A DNA stretch of 64,000 bases from Poindextera sp035294785 (GTDB lineage Bacteria; Pseudomonadota; Alphaproteobacteria; Caulobacterales; Caulobacteraceae). Within the stretch, counting starts at the first letter, position 1. Every line of letters begins with the position of its first letter. The notes under the pieces were generated by a model, which was given only the letters and a program-made list of their open reading frames with translations, was not told the DNA's origin and did no database searches. Positions 15,827 through 24,871 of the stretch are shown piece by piece. Where the stretch lies: positions 11,195 to 75,194 of the forward strand of contig DATGKF010000065.1 of the NCBI GenBank assembly GCA_035294785.1, read 5' to 3'. Made by a program: the position numbers and the translations under genes.

Positions 15827-17038
15827 ATGGCAGACGGCCCGGCCCCTTCGCCCGACACCCACATCCTGGGCGTCTACAACCGCGCGCCTGTGGCGTTCGC
15901 GCGTGGCGAGGGCGTGCGCTTGTGGTCGACCGAGGGTGACGAATACCTGGACTGCGTGGCCGGCATCGCCACCGATGCGCTCGGGCACGCGCACCCGAAG
16001 CTGGTCGAGGCGCTGAAGACCCAGGGCGAGCGCCTCTGGCACGTCTCCAACATCTATCGCATCCCCGAACAGGAGGCGCTGGCCGACGCGCTGTGCAAGG
16101 CGACGTTCGCCGACGTCGTCTTCTTCACCAACTCCGGCACCGAGGCGGTGGAGTGCGCGCTGAAGACCGCGCGCCGCTATCACGCGCGCAAGGACGCGCC
16201 GGAGCGTATCGACATCATCGGGTTCGAAGGCTCGTTTCACGGGCGGAGCTACGCGGCGGTGAACGCCTCGGGCAACGCGAGCTACCTCGACGGCTTCGGG
16301 CCCCGGCTGCCTGGCTACGTCCACCTGCCGTTCGGCGACCTGGCGGCGCTGGAAGCGGCGCTTGGCGAGACGACGGCGGCGGTGATCATCGAGCCCGTGC
16401 AGGGCGAGGGCGGCGCGCGTTCGCTGACGCCGACGCAGCTGGACGCGATCCGCGCCTTGTGCACCGAGGCCGGCGCCCTGCTGATCTACGACGAGATTCA
16501 ATGCGGCCTAGGGCGCACGGGCAAGCTCTTCGCCTATGAGTGGGCGTCCAACGCCGCGCCGGACATCATGTGCGTGGCCAAGGCGCTGGGCGGCGGGTTC
16601 CCGGTCGGCGCCTGTCTGGCCACGGCCGAGGCGGCGAGCGGCATGACCGTCGGCGCGCACGGCTCGACTTACGGAGGCAACCCGCTCGCCATGGCCGTCG
16701 GTCTGGCGGCGATGGGCGAGCTGACCAAACCGGCGTTCCTCAGCCACGTCCGCGACGTCGCCGGCTATTTCGGCCAGCAGCTCGCGGGGCTGAAGGATCG
16801 CTATCCGGACGTCATCGCCGAAATCCGCGGCCAGGGCCTTCTGATCGGGCTGCGGCTGATCCCCAACAATCGCGAATTCATGCGCATCGCCATGGACGAG
16901 AAGCTTTTGATCGCCGGCGGCGGCGACAACTGCGTGCGCCTGCTTCCGCCGCTGATCATCAGCCAGGACGAGGCGCGCGAGGCGGTGCAGAAGCTCGAGC
17001 GCGCCTGCGAGGCGGTGCGCGCCAAGGCGGCGGCCTGA
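15827..17038 (+). CDS. argD: Acetylornithine aminotransferase (class III)
   Basis: 403-residue PLP enzyme of arginine synthesis (N-acetylglutamate 5-semialdehyde to N-acetylornithine; the family also acts in lysine synthesis). Class III aminotransferase features: F-F-T-N-S-G-T-E-A-V-E, F-H-G-R-S, Y-D-E-I-Q-C-G-L-G-R-T-G and the PLP-binding K252 in V-A-K-A-L-G-G-G-F-P. The open frame begins at 15638, but GGGAGG seven bases before the ATG at 15827 and the normal family N-terminus fix the start. First gene of argD-argF-hslO. Confidence 0.93.
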   Translation: MADGPAPSPDTHILGVYNRAPVAFARGEGVRLWSTEGDEYLDCVAGIATDALGHAHPKLVEALKTQGERLWHVSNIYRIPEQEALADALCKATFADVVFFTNSGTEAVECALKTARRYHARKDAPERIDIIGFEGSFHGRSYAAVNASGNASYLDGFGPRLPGYVHLPFGDLAALEAALGETTAAVIIEPVQGEGGARSLTPTQLDAIRALCTEAGALLIYDEIQCGLGRTGKLFAYEWASNAAPDIMCVAKALGGGFPVGACLATAEAASGMTVGAHGSTYGGNPLAMAVGLAAMGELTKPAFLSHVRDVAGYFGQQLAGLKDRYPDVIAEIRGQGLLIGLRLIPNNREFMRIAMDEKLLIAGGGDNCVRLLPPLIISQDEAREAVQKLERACEAVRAKAAA

Positions 17039-17043
17039 CCGAC

Positions 17044-18006
17044 GTGAACGCCCCGTTCGAACCGCGCGCGAAGGCCGCCTCGCCGCGGCATTTCATCGAT
17101 CTCTGGGATCTGGACGCCGCCACGCTGCGCGCCATGCTCGAGGAGGCGAAGCGGCGCAAGGCCGCCCGCGCCGGCTGGCCGAAGGGCGCTGTCGATCCGG
17201 ACCGACCGGCCGCCGACCGCACGCTGGCGATGATCTTCGAGAAGAACTCGACCCGCACCCGGTTTTCCTTCGATGCGGCGATCCGCCAGTTGGGCGGCCG
17301 TTCGATCATCTCGACGGCTGCCGACATGCAGCTCGGGCGCGGCGAGACGATCGAGGACACCGCCCGGGTGCTCTCGCGCTTGGTCGACCTGGTCATGATC
17401 CGCGCGAAGACGCACGAGACGCTGACGCGGTTCGCCAGCGCGTCCGAGGTTCCGTTGATCAACGGCCTCTCCGACGCTGGCCATCCGTGCCAGATCCTCA
17501 CTGACCTGGAAGCCTACGAGGAACATCGCGGACCGGTGGGTGGCCGCACGCTGGCCTGGATCGGCGACGGCAACAACATGTGTGCGAGCTTCATCCAGGT
17601 CGCCGCGCAACTGGACTTCACGCTGAACATCGCCTGCCCGGCCGCCTATGCCCCAGACGCGGCCGATGTCGCCCGCGCCCGCAGGGCCGGCGCGCGCATC
17701 GAGTTGACCAACGACCCCCGCGCCGCGGCCCGCGACGCCGACGCCGTCATGGCCGACACCTGGATCTCGATGGGCGATGAGGACGCCGATGCGCGGCTGA
17801 AGGCGCTCGCGCCCTTCCAGGTCGACGAGGCGCTGATGGCGCTGGCGGCGCCGGACGCAGTTTTCCTGCATTGCCTGCCCGCCCACCGCGGCGAGGAGGT
17901 CACGGCCGGCGTCATCGACGGCCCGCAATCGATCGTCTGGGACGAGGCGGAGAACCGCATCCACGCGCAGAAGGCGATCATCGCCTGGCAACTGGGCGTG
18001 ATCTGA
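17044..18006 (+). CDS. argF: Ornithine carbamoyltransferase
   Basis: 320-residue transcarbamylase forming citrulline from ornithine and carbamoyl phosphate. Visible are the carbamoyl-phosphate loop E-K-N-S-T-R-T-R-F-S-F (S-T-R-T-R), H-P-C-Q-I-L-T-D-L, the ornithine loop D-T-W-I-S-M-G and the catalytic-Cys segment F-L-H-C-L-P-A-H-R-G. The start is the GTG at 17044, five bases after the argD stop; an open frame runs upstream through argD but has no homology. H-C-L-P distinguishes it from aspartate carbamoyltransferase. Confidence 0.95.
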   Translation: MNAPFEPRAKAASPRHFIDLWDLDAATLRAMLEEAKRRKAARAGWPKGAVDPDRPAADRTLAMIFEKNSTRTRFSFDAAIRQLGGRSIISTAADMQLGRGETIEDTARVLSRLVDLVMIRAKTHETLTRFASASEVPLINGLSDAGHPCQILTDLEAYEEHRGPVGGRTLAWIGDGNNMCASFIQVAAQLDFTLNIACPAAYAPDAADVARARRAGARIELTNDPRAAARDADAVMADTWISMGDEDADARLKALAPFQVDEALMALAAPDAVFLHCLPAHRGEEVTAGVIDGPQSIVWDEAENRIHAQKAIIAWQLGVI

Positions 18007-18028
18007 AGCGCTTCCTATCTAACCGGCC

Positions 18029-18922
18029 ATGCCGAGCCCCTCCGACGACCTCGTCGCCGCCTTCCAGATCGAGGGCCAGCCCGTGCGCGGCCGCATCGCG
18101 CGGCTGGGCCCCGTCATCGACGATATCCTCACCCGCCACGCCTATCCCGAGCCGGTCGCCAACCTCCTCGGCGAAGCCTGCGCACTGGCGGCGCTGGTCG
18201 GCGCGAGCTTGAAGTTCGAGGGCAAGCTGATCCTGCAGGCGCAGGGCGACGGGCCGGTGGCGTACGTGGTCGCCGACTACGACACGCAAGGCGGCTTGCG
18301 CGGCTATTGCCGCTTCGACGCCGAGCGGGTGGCGGCCGCCTCGACCGGCTTTGCGCTGCCGGGCGCGAAGGCGCTTTTGGGCGCCGGCCTTTTCATCATG
18401 ACCATCGACCAGGGCGAGGACATGGAGCGCTACCAGGGTCTGACCCCCATCGAGGGCGAGACGCTGGCGCTGTCGGCCGAGCACTATTTCGCCCAGTCGG
18501 AGCAGACGCCGACCCGCGTGCGCCTGGCCGTCGGGCAAGCGAAGGTCGATGGCGCGCCACGGTGGCGGGCCGGCGGCGTCATCCTGCAGAACATCGCCTC
18601 GGACGAGGCGCGCGGCCCGACCGAAGACGCCTGGGACGCGGCCAGGGCGTTGATGATCACCTTGGGCGAGGACGAACTGATCGACCCGGCGGTCCCGGCG
18701 GACCGGCTGCTCTATCGCCTGTTCCACGAACGCGGCGTGCGCCTGTTCGAACCCAAGCCGCTGGCCGCCTTCTGCCGCTGCTCGCCGGAGCGCATCGCCA
18801 CCGTGCTGAAGTCGTTCAGCGCCGGCGAGCGCGCCGAGATGGTCGAGGCGGATGGAATGATCCGCGTCACCTGCGAATACTGCTCGCGCACCTACGCCAT
18901 CGCGCCGGAGACGGTTGGCTGA
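18029..18922 (+). CDS. hslO: Redox-regulated holdase chaperone Hsp33
   Basis: 297-residue Hsp33. The N-terminal beta domain contains G-E-A-C-A-L-A-A-L-V and L-Q-A-Q-G-D-G-P-V; the C-terminal zinc switch has the C-x-C (C249, C251) and C-x-x-C (C282, C285) pairs that release zinc and form disulfides on oxidative stress, turning on the holdase. Third gene after argD-argF, an arrangement common in alphaproteobacteria, 22 bases after argF. Confidence 0.95.
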   Translation: MPSPSDDLVAAFQIEGQPVRGRIARLGPVIDDILTRHAYPEPVANLLGEACALAALVGASLKFEGKLILQAQGDGPVAYVVADYDTQGGLRGYCRFDAERVAAASTGFALPGAKALLGAGLFIMTIDQGEDMERYQGLTPIEGETLALSAEHYFAQSEQTPTRVRLAVGQAKVDGAPRWRAGGVILQNIASDEARGPTEDAWDAARALMITLGEDELIDPAVPADRLLYRLFHERGVRLFEPKPLAAFCRCSPERIATVLKSFSAGERAEMVEADGMIRVTCEYCSRTYAIAPETVG

Positions 18923-18948
18923 GGCTCTGATGCGGAGAGGGGATCGTC

Positions 18949-18981
18949 CGTCCCTCCCCCGGGGATGGCGGGGAAGGGACG
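18949..18981. repeat. Strong GC-rich stem-loop between convergent genes
   Basis: CGTCCCT (18949-18955) pairs with AGGGACG (18975-18981), and the inner CCCC with GGGG across one bulged A. It lies downstream of hslO and downstream of the convergent small gene. No U-tract follows, so it is not a classical terminator; it could slow transcription from both sides or be a dispersed REP-like element. Confidence 0.4.
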
Positions 18982-19006
18982 CCCTTGGGCGCCGGGAAGT
19001 GGGGGA

Positions 19007-19231
19007 CTACTCCGGCAGCTCTTCGGGATCGACGATCACGGCGGCCGGCTGGCCGTGGCTGACCATGACGTCGGCCATGGCGCGCGCCTGGGCCAGCGCG
19101 GCCTCCAGCGACAAATAGATGGTCGAGATCGCCAGACGTTCCGCGCCCAGAATCTTCCATCCGGCCGGCGAGCGGACGACGCGAAAGGTGAACGGCGCGC
19201 TGTCGAGCGGCGGCGTGTCTTTGAGCGGCAT
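19007..19231 (-). CDS. Small conserved-looking hypothetical protein
   Basis: 74-residue soluble protein. The middle V-V-R-S-P-A-G-W-K-I-L-G-A-E followed by an alpha-helical L-E-A-A-L-A-Q-A-R-A-M-A is reminiscent in layout of small beta-alpha proteins such as DUF2188, but similarity is too weak to assign. The start at 19231 has GGAAGG about six bases upstream. Divergent from the MarR regulator across a palindrome. Function unknown. Confidence 0.6.
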   Translation of the reverse strand: MPLKDTPPLDSAPFTFRVVRSPAGWKILGAERLAISTIYLSLEAALAQARAMADVMVSHGQPAAVIVDPEELPE

Positions 19232-19292
19232 GGAGGTCCTTCCGGCGAAGGGGCGCATGCCTAGGGAAGCGGGCGGGGAAGGTCAAGATAAA

Positions 19293-19306
19293 AGTGCATA
19301 TGCACT
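19293..19306. promoter_or_regulatory. 14-bp palindrome in the small-gene/MarR intergenic region
   Basis: AGTGCATATGCACT, a perfect palindrome, between the 74-residue gene (start 19231) and the MarR gene (start about 19413). MarR dimers bind palindromes of this size in divergent promoters, so autoregulation is plausible. Binding is inferred from position only. Confidence 0.5.
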
Positions 19307-19412
19307 CAATGTGAGTCACAACTATTGATGTTACATCTTGTGCAAGGTCTTGGATTCCGCTCTCCTGTCGCAAAAGGCGGGAACCAACCGCCGCCCAGGA
19401 ACATGACGCAGC

Positions 19413-19925
19413 ATGGCGCGCAGCCCCCGGACGATGGACCCCCGCGGCGAGTTTCCGTTCGATGTCCCCACGTATCTCTTTCACCTGTTTGCAGTGCTGA
19501 GCCGCCACCGCGAAGGCCTGATGGACCAGGCGTTCCGCCCGTTGGGGCTGAACGTCGCCCGCTATCGCGCGCTGAGCGTCGTCGCCCGCCTCGCGCCCAT
19601 CGGGATGTCAGAACTCGCCGACTACAGCGCGGTCGACCGCACGACGATGACGCGCACCGTGGATCAACTCGTTGCGGCTGGGCTGGTCGAGCGGACGACC
19701 CCGCCGAGCGACCGCCGTCAGGTGCTGCTGACCGCGACGCCCGCTGGGATGACAGCCAACAGCGAAGCGCTCCGGGCCGTCTACCGCCTCAACCGCCGCG
19801 CGCTCGAGCCGCTGGACGAGAGCGACCAGCGGCGGCTGTGCCGGGCGCAGCAGGCGATGATCACCAGCCTCGTCGGCGACCCCGTTCTGGCCCGCCGCCT
19901 GCTGGCGCTGGAGGACGGCCGCTAG
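19413..19925 (+). CDS. MarR family transcriptional regulator
   Basis: 170-residue winged-helix regulator. The recognition helix region L-N-V-A-R-Y-R-A-L-S-V-V and M-S-E-L-A-D-Y-S-A-V-D-R-T-T-M-T-R-T-V-D, followed by the wing with G-L-V-E-R and D-R-R-Q-V-L-L-T, is the classic MarR pattern; N- and C-terminal helices form the dimer. The start is uncertain: ATG at 19413 or ATG at 19434 (M-D-P-R-G-E-F), neither with a strong ribosome site. Target genes and ligand are unknown. Confidence 0.85.
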   Translation: MARSPRTMDPRGEFPFDVPTYLFHLFAVLSRHREGLMDQAFRPLGLNVARYRALSVVARLAPIGMSELADYSAVDRTTMTRTVDQLVAAGLVERTTPPSDRRQVLLTATPAGMTANSEALRAVYRLNRRALEPLDESDQRRLCRAQQAMITSLVGDPVLARRLLALEDGR

Positions 19926-19930
19926 CCTCG

Positions 19931-20395
19931 CTAGTTCAGGTTCCGGCGCGCGCTGGGCAGGTGCAGGGAAAAGCCGGGGATTTCGACCTCGAACACGCTC
20001 TCGTCGGTGAGGTCGATCATCTGGTAGCCGCCGCGCATCTCGCCCGACGGTGTCGGGAGCGGGCAGAAGGACGTATAGCGGAACGCTTCCCGCGGCCCGA
20101 GCGTCGGCTGTTCGCCGCGCACGCCCTCGCCGACCACCGTCTCGGTGCGGTTCAGCGCATCGGTGATCAGCCAGCGGCGCGAGAGCAGCTGGACGGTCGC
20201 CTCGCCATGGTTCTCGATCTCGACCGTGTAGGACCAGACGTAGCGCCGCTCGTCTTCGTCCGACTGATCGGGCAGGAAGCGCGGCTCGACGCGCACCAGG
20301 ATGGCCCCGGTGCGCTGCTCGTAGACGGACCGGTCGCGAGCCGGCCGCGCCTCGCGGAAGCTCGGTCCTGCGGCGGAGCGGGGGATGCGGCTCAT
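19931..20395 (-). CDS. apaG: ApaG-domain protein
   Basis: 154-residue protein with the ApaG immunoglobulin-like fold (about residues 30-150): V-W-S-Y-T-V-E-I-E-N-H-G, V-Q-L-L-S-R-R-W-L-I-T-D and G-E-Q-P-T-L-G-P-R-E-A-F-R-Y-T-S are the conserved strands. Biochemical role is undefined in most bacteria; related domains occur in F-box proteins and human POLDIP2. The ATG overlaps the metZ stop (ATGA), so it is translated with metZ, an arrangement known in Caulobacterales. Confidence 0.9.
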   Translation of the reverse strand: MSRIPRSAAGPSFREARPARDRSVYEQRTGAILVRVEPRFLPDQSDEDERRYVWSYTVEIENHGEATVQLLSRRWLITDALNRTETVVGEGVRGEQPTLGPREAFRYTSFCPLPTPSGEMRGGYQMIDLTDESVFEVEIPGFSLHLPSARRNLN

Positions 20396-21606
20396 GCGGC
20401 CCTCAGCGCGCGTTCGAGATCGCGCCACAGGTCCTCGGGGCTCTCCAGGCCCACCGAGAGGCGCACCCAGCCCGGCGTCAGGCCGATCTCCAGCCGCTGC
20501 TCTTCGGTCATCGAGCGGTGCGTCGTGGTTGTCGGGTGCGTCGCCATCGAGCGGGCGTCGCCGAGGTTGTTGGAGATGTCGACGAGTCCAAGCGCGTTCA
20601 GGAAGCCGAAAGCGGCCGGCTGGGCGCCCAGGTCGAAGGCCACCAGCGTTCCACCACCGGCCATGGCGTTGCCGCCCGCCGTCATCTGCCGCCGTGCGAC
20701 CTCATGCTGCGGATGGTCGCTGCGCCCAGGATAACGGCAAGCCTTGATCTTTGGATGTTCCGCCAGCCGGTCGGCCAGGAAGGCCGCCGTCTCGCTCTGG
20801 CGGCGGACGCGCAGGTCGAGGGTGACGAGGCCGTTGAGCAGCACCCAGGCGTTGAACGGCGAGAGGGCTGGCCCGGTGTGGCGGATGAGGTCGCGGTAGG
20901 CCTCCTCGAGCAGCGCCTTTTCGCCCAAGATCGCCCCGCCCAGCACCCGGCCCTGGCCGTCGATGTGCTTGGTGGCGGAATAGACGACCACGTCGGCGCC
21001 CAGCGTCAGCGGCTTCTGCAGGATCGGCGATGCGAACACATTGTCGACGATGACCTTCGCCCCGGCCTCGCGGGCGATCGCGGCGACCGCGGCGACGTCG
21101 GTGATCTCCAGCAGCGGATTGGCCGGCGTCTCCAAGAGGAAGACCTTGGTCTCCGGCCGCACAGCATTTCGCCAGGCGGCGATGTCGGGGCCAGGCGCCA
21201 GCGTCGTGGCGACACCGAAGCGCGGCGCCCAGTTGTTCAACAGCCAGCGGTTGGAGCCGAACAGCGCCTGGCTGGCGACGATGTGGTCGCCGGCGCGCAC
21301 CAGCCCCATCATCGCCAGGTGCACGGCGGCCATGCCCGACGCCTGGGCGCGGCAGGCTTCCGCGCCTTCCAGCAGCGCCAGCCGGTCCTCGAACATCTGC
21401 ACCGTCGGGTTGGCGTAGCGCGAGTAGATGAAGCCGGGGCTGCCTGCGAAGCGCGCGTCGGCCGCTTCCGCCGAATCGTACAGGTAACCCTGGGTGAGGA
21501 AGATCGCCTCGGCCGTCTCGCCGAACGCCGAGCGCACTGAACCGCCGCGCACCAGCTTGGTGGCGACGTCCCAGTCGGCTGGATTGTCCTTCGGCGGCTT
21601 GGCCAT
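20392..21606 (-). CDS. metZ: O-succinylhomoserine sulfhydrylase
   Basis: 404-residue Cys/Met-metabolism PLP enzyme, making homocysteine directly from O-succinylhomoserine and sulfide. PLP lysine K213 in Y-S-A-T-K-H-I-D-G, the phosphate-binding Y-S-R-Y-A-N-P-T block and E-T-P-A-N-P are present. The H-I-D-G-Q-G-R-V-L-G-G version and overall pattern fit MetZ rather than cystathionine gamma-lyase. An upstream TTG at 21633 is possible, but the ATG at 21606 is preferred. It is the downstream partner of metX-metW at 47.5-49.3 kb. Confidence 0.9.
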   Translation of the reverse strand: MAKPPKDNPADWDVATKLVRGGSVRSAFGETAEAIFLTQGYLYDSAEAADARFAGSPGFIYSRYANPTVQMFEDRLALLEGAEACRAQASGMAAVHLAMMGLVRAGDHIVASQALFGSNRWLLNNWAPRFGVATTLAPGPDIAAWRNAVRPETKVFLLETPANPLLEITDVAAVAAIAREAGAKVIVDNVFASPILQKPLTLGADVVVYSATKHIDGQGRVLGGAILGEKALLEEAYRDLIRHTGPALSPFNAWVLLNGLVTLDLRVRRQSETAAFLADRLAEHPKIKACRYPGRSDHPQHEVARRQMTAGGNAMAGGGTLVAFDLGAQPAAFGFLNALGLVDISNNLGDARSMATHPTTTTHRSMTEEQRLEIGLTPGWVRLSVGLESPEDLWRDLERALRAA

Positions 21607-21667
21607 TCGTGCGTCCAAAACGGGGAGCGGCAAGAAGACCGCCGCCGCCGGTCAGGTCAAGGGCGCT

Positions 21668-23611
21668 TCAGGCCACCAGCGCCGCCTCCAGGCCCGGTGG
21701 CCCGTCGACGCCGGCGGGGACCTGGATGGTCGAGGCCGCGAGCGCCTCGCCGTACGGCTCGGCGCGGCCGCCAAGATTGGCGGCCAGGAACTGCTCGGCC
21801 ACGGCGACGAAGGCGATCATGTTTTCCGGCCGGGCGAAGCCGTGGCCCTCGTCGGGAAAGAGCACGTAGGTGACCGGGATCGACTTGGCCTGCATGGCCT
21901 GGACGATCTGGTCGCTTTCCGCCTGCTTCACGCGCGGATCGTTGGCCCCCTGGGCGATGAGCAGTGGCCGGACGATGTCGTCGGCGCGGGTGAGGGGCGA
22001 GCGTTCCTTCAGCAGCGCCTGCCCGTCGGGCGTGGTCGGATCGCCGACGCGCAGGAACATCTGGATTTTGCCCGCCTCCCAGTAGGCCGGGATCGAGCTC
22101 AAAAGCGTGTTCAGGTTCGACGGCCCCACGATGTCGACGCCGCAGGCGAAGGTCTCCGGCGTGAACGCAAGGCCGGCCAGCACGCAGTAGCCGCCGTAGG
22201 AGCCGCCCATGATGGCGACCTGATCCTTGGTGGTGATCCCCTCCGCGATCGCCCAGTCGACGGCGTCGATGAGATCGTCGTGCATCTTGGCGCCCCACTC
22301 GAGGTTGCCGGCGGCCAGAAACGCCTTTCCGAACCCGGTCGAGCCGCGGAAGTTGGGCGAAAGCACCGCATAGCCGCGGTTGGCCAAAAGCTGGTGCAAG
22401 GGGTTGTAGCCATAGAGGTCGCGCCCCCACGGGCCGCCGTGCGGCAACAGCACCATCGGAACCGGCGCGCGTGGTCGCCCGGTTCCATTTGGATCGGCGT
22501 CGACGGGCAGCGTCAGATAGGAGACCTGAACCAGGCTATCGCGCGTCCTGATCTCCACCGCGTGCATGGGCGCGAGTGGGGCGCTCTCGAGGTCAGGGCG
22601 GGTGACGTAGAGCTTGGTCAGGCGCTTGGCCGCGCGCTCGTAGAGATAGGCGGCCGGCGGGCCGGTGACCGGGTCGACGCCGACGATCCAGCGATCGTCG
22701 GCGCGGGTGCGCGACTGGATCGCGATATCGCCGTCCAGTTCGCGCTCGAGGAAGGCGAGGTCGCCGGCCACGGCCGCGTCCAGCGCCACCCACTCGGTCT
22801 TCAGGTAGTTGACGGGATAGGCCTCGGCGACGCCGGTCATCGGGTTGAAGAGCGCGTCGGCAATGTCGACGCGGGCGTCTTCGGCCAGCACCGTCTTGGC
22901 GCCGGTCGCGGCATCCTGTGCGATCAGGGCGGAGGTGTTCCGCCCGCGGCCGTCGATCCAGTAGAGCGTCCTCCCGTCGGCCGAATAGCGCAGCGGGCGG
23001 GTGGTGTCGGCATCCTCGAACGCCAGGCGGTCGAACGGGTCGCTGGCCGCGACCGCGCCCTTGATCTCGAAGAGGTCCTCGCCACCGTCGGCGCGCGGTT
23101 TCGAACCGGCGCGCACGACGAGGTCCTGGTCGATGAGGAAGCCGCCGAAGCCGTCGTTCTCGAACACCAGCTTCAGCTCGCCCGACGCCAGATCGAGCGC
23201 GTGGACGTCGTGCCAGCGGGCGTCGCGGTTGTTCAGCCCGATCAGGATGCGATCGGTGACCTTGGTCGACACCTTGAGGATCTGCGTCTGCACGCCGTCG
23301 AAGGGCGTCAGCACCGCCGACGCATTGCCGCGCGGAGCGACGGCGAAGAGCTTGAAGTTCTCGTCCCCGCCCTGGTCGTTGATGTAGAGCAGCCGGCTCG
23401 AATCCGGCGCCCAGAAGTAGGCGCGGATCGGGCGCTGGGTTTCGGTGGTGACGGCGCGCGCTGCGGCCGGATCCTCGGTCGGCGCGACCCAGACATTCAT
23501 CACGCCGGCGCTCGGCGCCAGCCAAGAGAGCCAGGCGCCGTCGGGGCTGATCTGGCCGGCGGCGCGGCTGGGGTTGCCGAACAGGCGGCTGCGTTCGATG
23601 AGAGCGGTCAA
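21668..23611 (-). CDS. S9 family prolyl-oligopeptidase-type serine peptidase
   Basis: 647-residue cytosolic peptidase with an N-terminal beta-propeller (about residues 15-350; repeats such as S-P-D-G-A-W-L-S-W) and a C-terminal alpha/beta-hydrolase domain. The catalytic triad is readable: S471 in G-G-S-Y-G-G-Y, D558 in G-A-N-D-P-R-V and H590 in E-G-H-G-F; H-G-G-P-W forms the oxyanion side. The start is a TTG at 23611 behind AAGGAGG, the best ribosome site in this area; no ATG gives a sensible N-terminus. No signal peptide. Confidence 0.9.
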   Translation of the reverse strand: MTALIERSRLFGNPSRAAGQISPDGAWLSWLAPSAGVMNVWVAPTEDPAAARAVTTETQRPIRAYFWAPDSSRLLYINDQGGDENFKLFAVAPRGNASAVLTPFDGVQTQILKVSTKVTDRILIGLNNRDARWHDVHALDLASGELKLVFENDGFGGFLIDQDLVVRAGSKPRADGGEDLFEIKGAVAASDPFDRLAFEDADTTRPLRYSADGRTLYWIDGRGRNTSALIAQDAATGAKTVLAEDARVDIADALFNPMTGVAEAYPVNYLKTEWVALDAAVAGDLAFLERELDGDIAIQSRTRADDRWIVGVDPVTGPPAAYLYERAAKRLTKLYVTRPDLESAPLAPMHAVEIRTRDSLVQVSYLTLPVDADPNGTGRPRAPVPMVLLPHGGPWGRDLYGYNPLHQLLANRGYAVLSPNFRGSTGFGKAFLAAGNLEWGAKMHDDLIDAVDWAIAEGITTKDQVAIMGGSYGGYCVLAGLAFTPETFACGVDIVGPSNLNTLLSSIPAYWEAGKIQMFLRVGDPTTPDGQALLKERSPLTRADDIVRPLLIAQGANDPRVKQAESDQIVQAMQAKSIPVTYVLFPDEGHGFARPENMIAFVAVAEQFLAANLGGRAEPYGEALAASTIQVPAGVDGPPGLEAALVA

Positions 23612-23685
23612 GGCGGCCTCCTTGGGCTTGCGCGAGATGGGCCGAAGCCCTAGCACAGCCGGCCCCGCGGCAACCCGGAAAACCT

Positions 23686-24819
23686 GTGCCCGCTCCCTCG
23701 ACCGAACGGCTGGACGCCATGCTCGCCGCAGCGCTGGGCGGAGGCGTGCGCGTGGCCAGCACCGAGTTGCTGGCGCCATGGCAAGTGATGCGCTGCCGCC
23801 TCTTCGGCCGCGGGCCGGAATCGGTGGTCGCCAAGTGGCGACGCGAGACCGGGGTCGCTCATGGGATGGACCCGCGCACCGCGGCGGACCGCACTGACCC
23901 GAGCCGCGTGGCGACCGAGCGGGCCGCGCTGGTGTTCCTGGAAGAGATCGGGTTCGCGCGCGCGCCACGGCTGGTCGCAGCTGACGATCACACGCTGATC
24001 CTTGAGGACCTGGCGCCGCGCCGCCCGCTGGCCGACCAGATGCGCGAGCGCGGAGCGAGCGCCCTGGCGGCGCAACTCAGCGCCTTTGCGCGCGCGTCAG
24101 GCGAGCTTGGCGCGGCGGCCGCGCGCCAGGCAAACCGCTTCGGCGAGATTTGCGCCGGCCTCGGCGTCCGCGGCCCGATTGGGCGCCCGCTTGGACTGGG
24201 ACCGTTCTGGCCAGAAGCGCGCGCGCAACTGGAGGCCCTCGGCAGGCCGCTTTCCGCCGCTTCCGAGCGAGACCTCGCGGCGATCACCGCCGTCCTCGCC
24301 CGGCCGGGGCCGTTTCTGACCCTCGAGAACGGCGATCCGCACCCGAACAACTTCCTCTGCGCCGAGGAGGACGATGGCCGCCTCATCGACTTCGAAGCCG
24401 CTGGCTACCGGCACGCGCTGGTTTCGGCGGTCTGGATCCACGTCCCCGGCCCGGCCTGGATCACAGCCGCCGCCGGTATGGCGGCCTCGTTGGAGGACGC
24501 TTATCGCCATGCGCTGGCCGTAGGCGTGCCGGAGGCGGAGGACGACGCTCAGTTCGGGTTCGGCCTCGCCGCAGCCGCGCTGGCGGAGGCGTGCGGTCGC
24601 ATAGGCCGCTTCGGGGTGGTGGACGCCCGGCCGGCAGGCGATGGCAGCCGCCCACAGCGGATCGCGACATTGGAGGCCGCCGCTGGCGTCGCGCGCCGCG
24701 CCGGGGTGCTGGCGGACCTCGCTGGCTGGATGGAGCAGACGGCGGCTTGGTTGCGTCGTCGCTGGCCGGACGCCGACCTTGCGTTGGCCGAGCTCGGGCC
24801 ATACGCGCCGCGCCCCTGA
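23686..24819 (+). CDS. Aminoglycoside-phosphotransferase-like kinase
   Basis: 377-residue APH/choline-kinase-fold protein. The catalytic loop N-G-D-P-H-P-N-N-F-L and the metal-binding I-D-F-E-A-A-G are present; the N-lobe has the V-V-A-K-W lysine and I-L-E-D-L-A-P hinge. Substrate is unknown; such proteins phosphorylate small hydroxyl compounds and not necessarily antibiotics. The start is a GTG at 23686 with a weak GGAAA upstream; an in-frame ATG at 23719 is an alternative. It is divergent from the S9 peptidase. Confidence 0.72.
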   Translation: MPAPSTERLDAMLAAALGGGVRVASTELLAPWQVMRCRLFGRGPESVVAKWRRETGVAHGMDPRTAADRTDPSRVATERAALVFLEEIGFARAPRLVAADDHTLILEDLAPRRPLADQMRERGASALAAQLSAFARASGELGAAAARQANRFGEICAGLGVRGPIGRPLGLGPFWPEARAQLEALGRPLSAASERDLAAITAVLARPGPFLTLENGDPHPNNFLCAEEDDGRLIDFEAAGYRHALVSAVWIHVPGPAWITAAAGMAASLEDAYRHALAVGVPEAEDDAQFGFGLAAAALAEACGRIGRFGVVDARPAGDGSRPQRIATLEAAAGVARRAGVLADLAGWMEQTAAWLRRRWPDADLALAELGPYAPRP

Positions 24820-24871
24820 AGGCTTGGCCTGTCCGGACAGAGCCTTCCAGTCGCGCCGCCCGCTATCGCCC

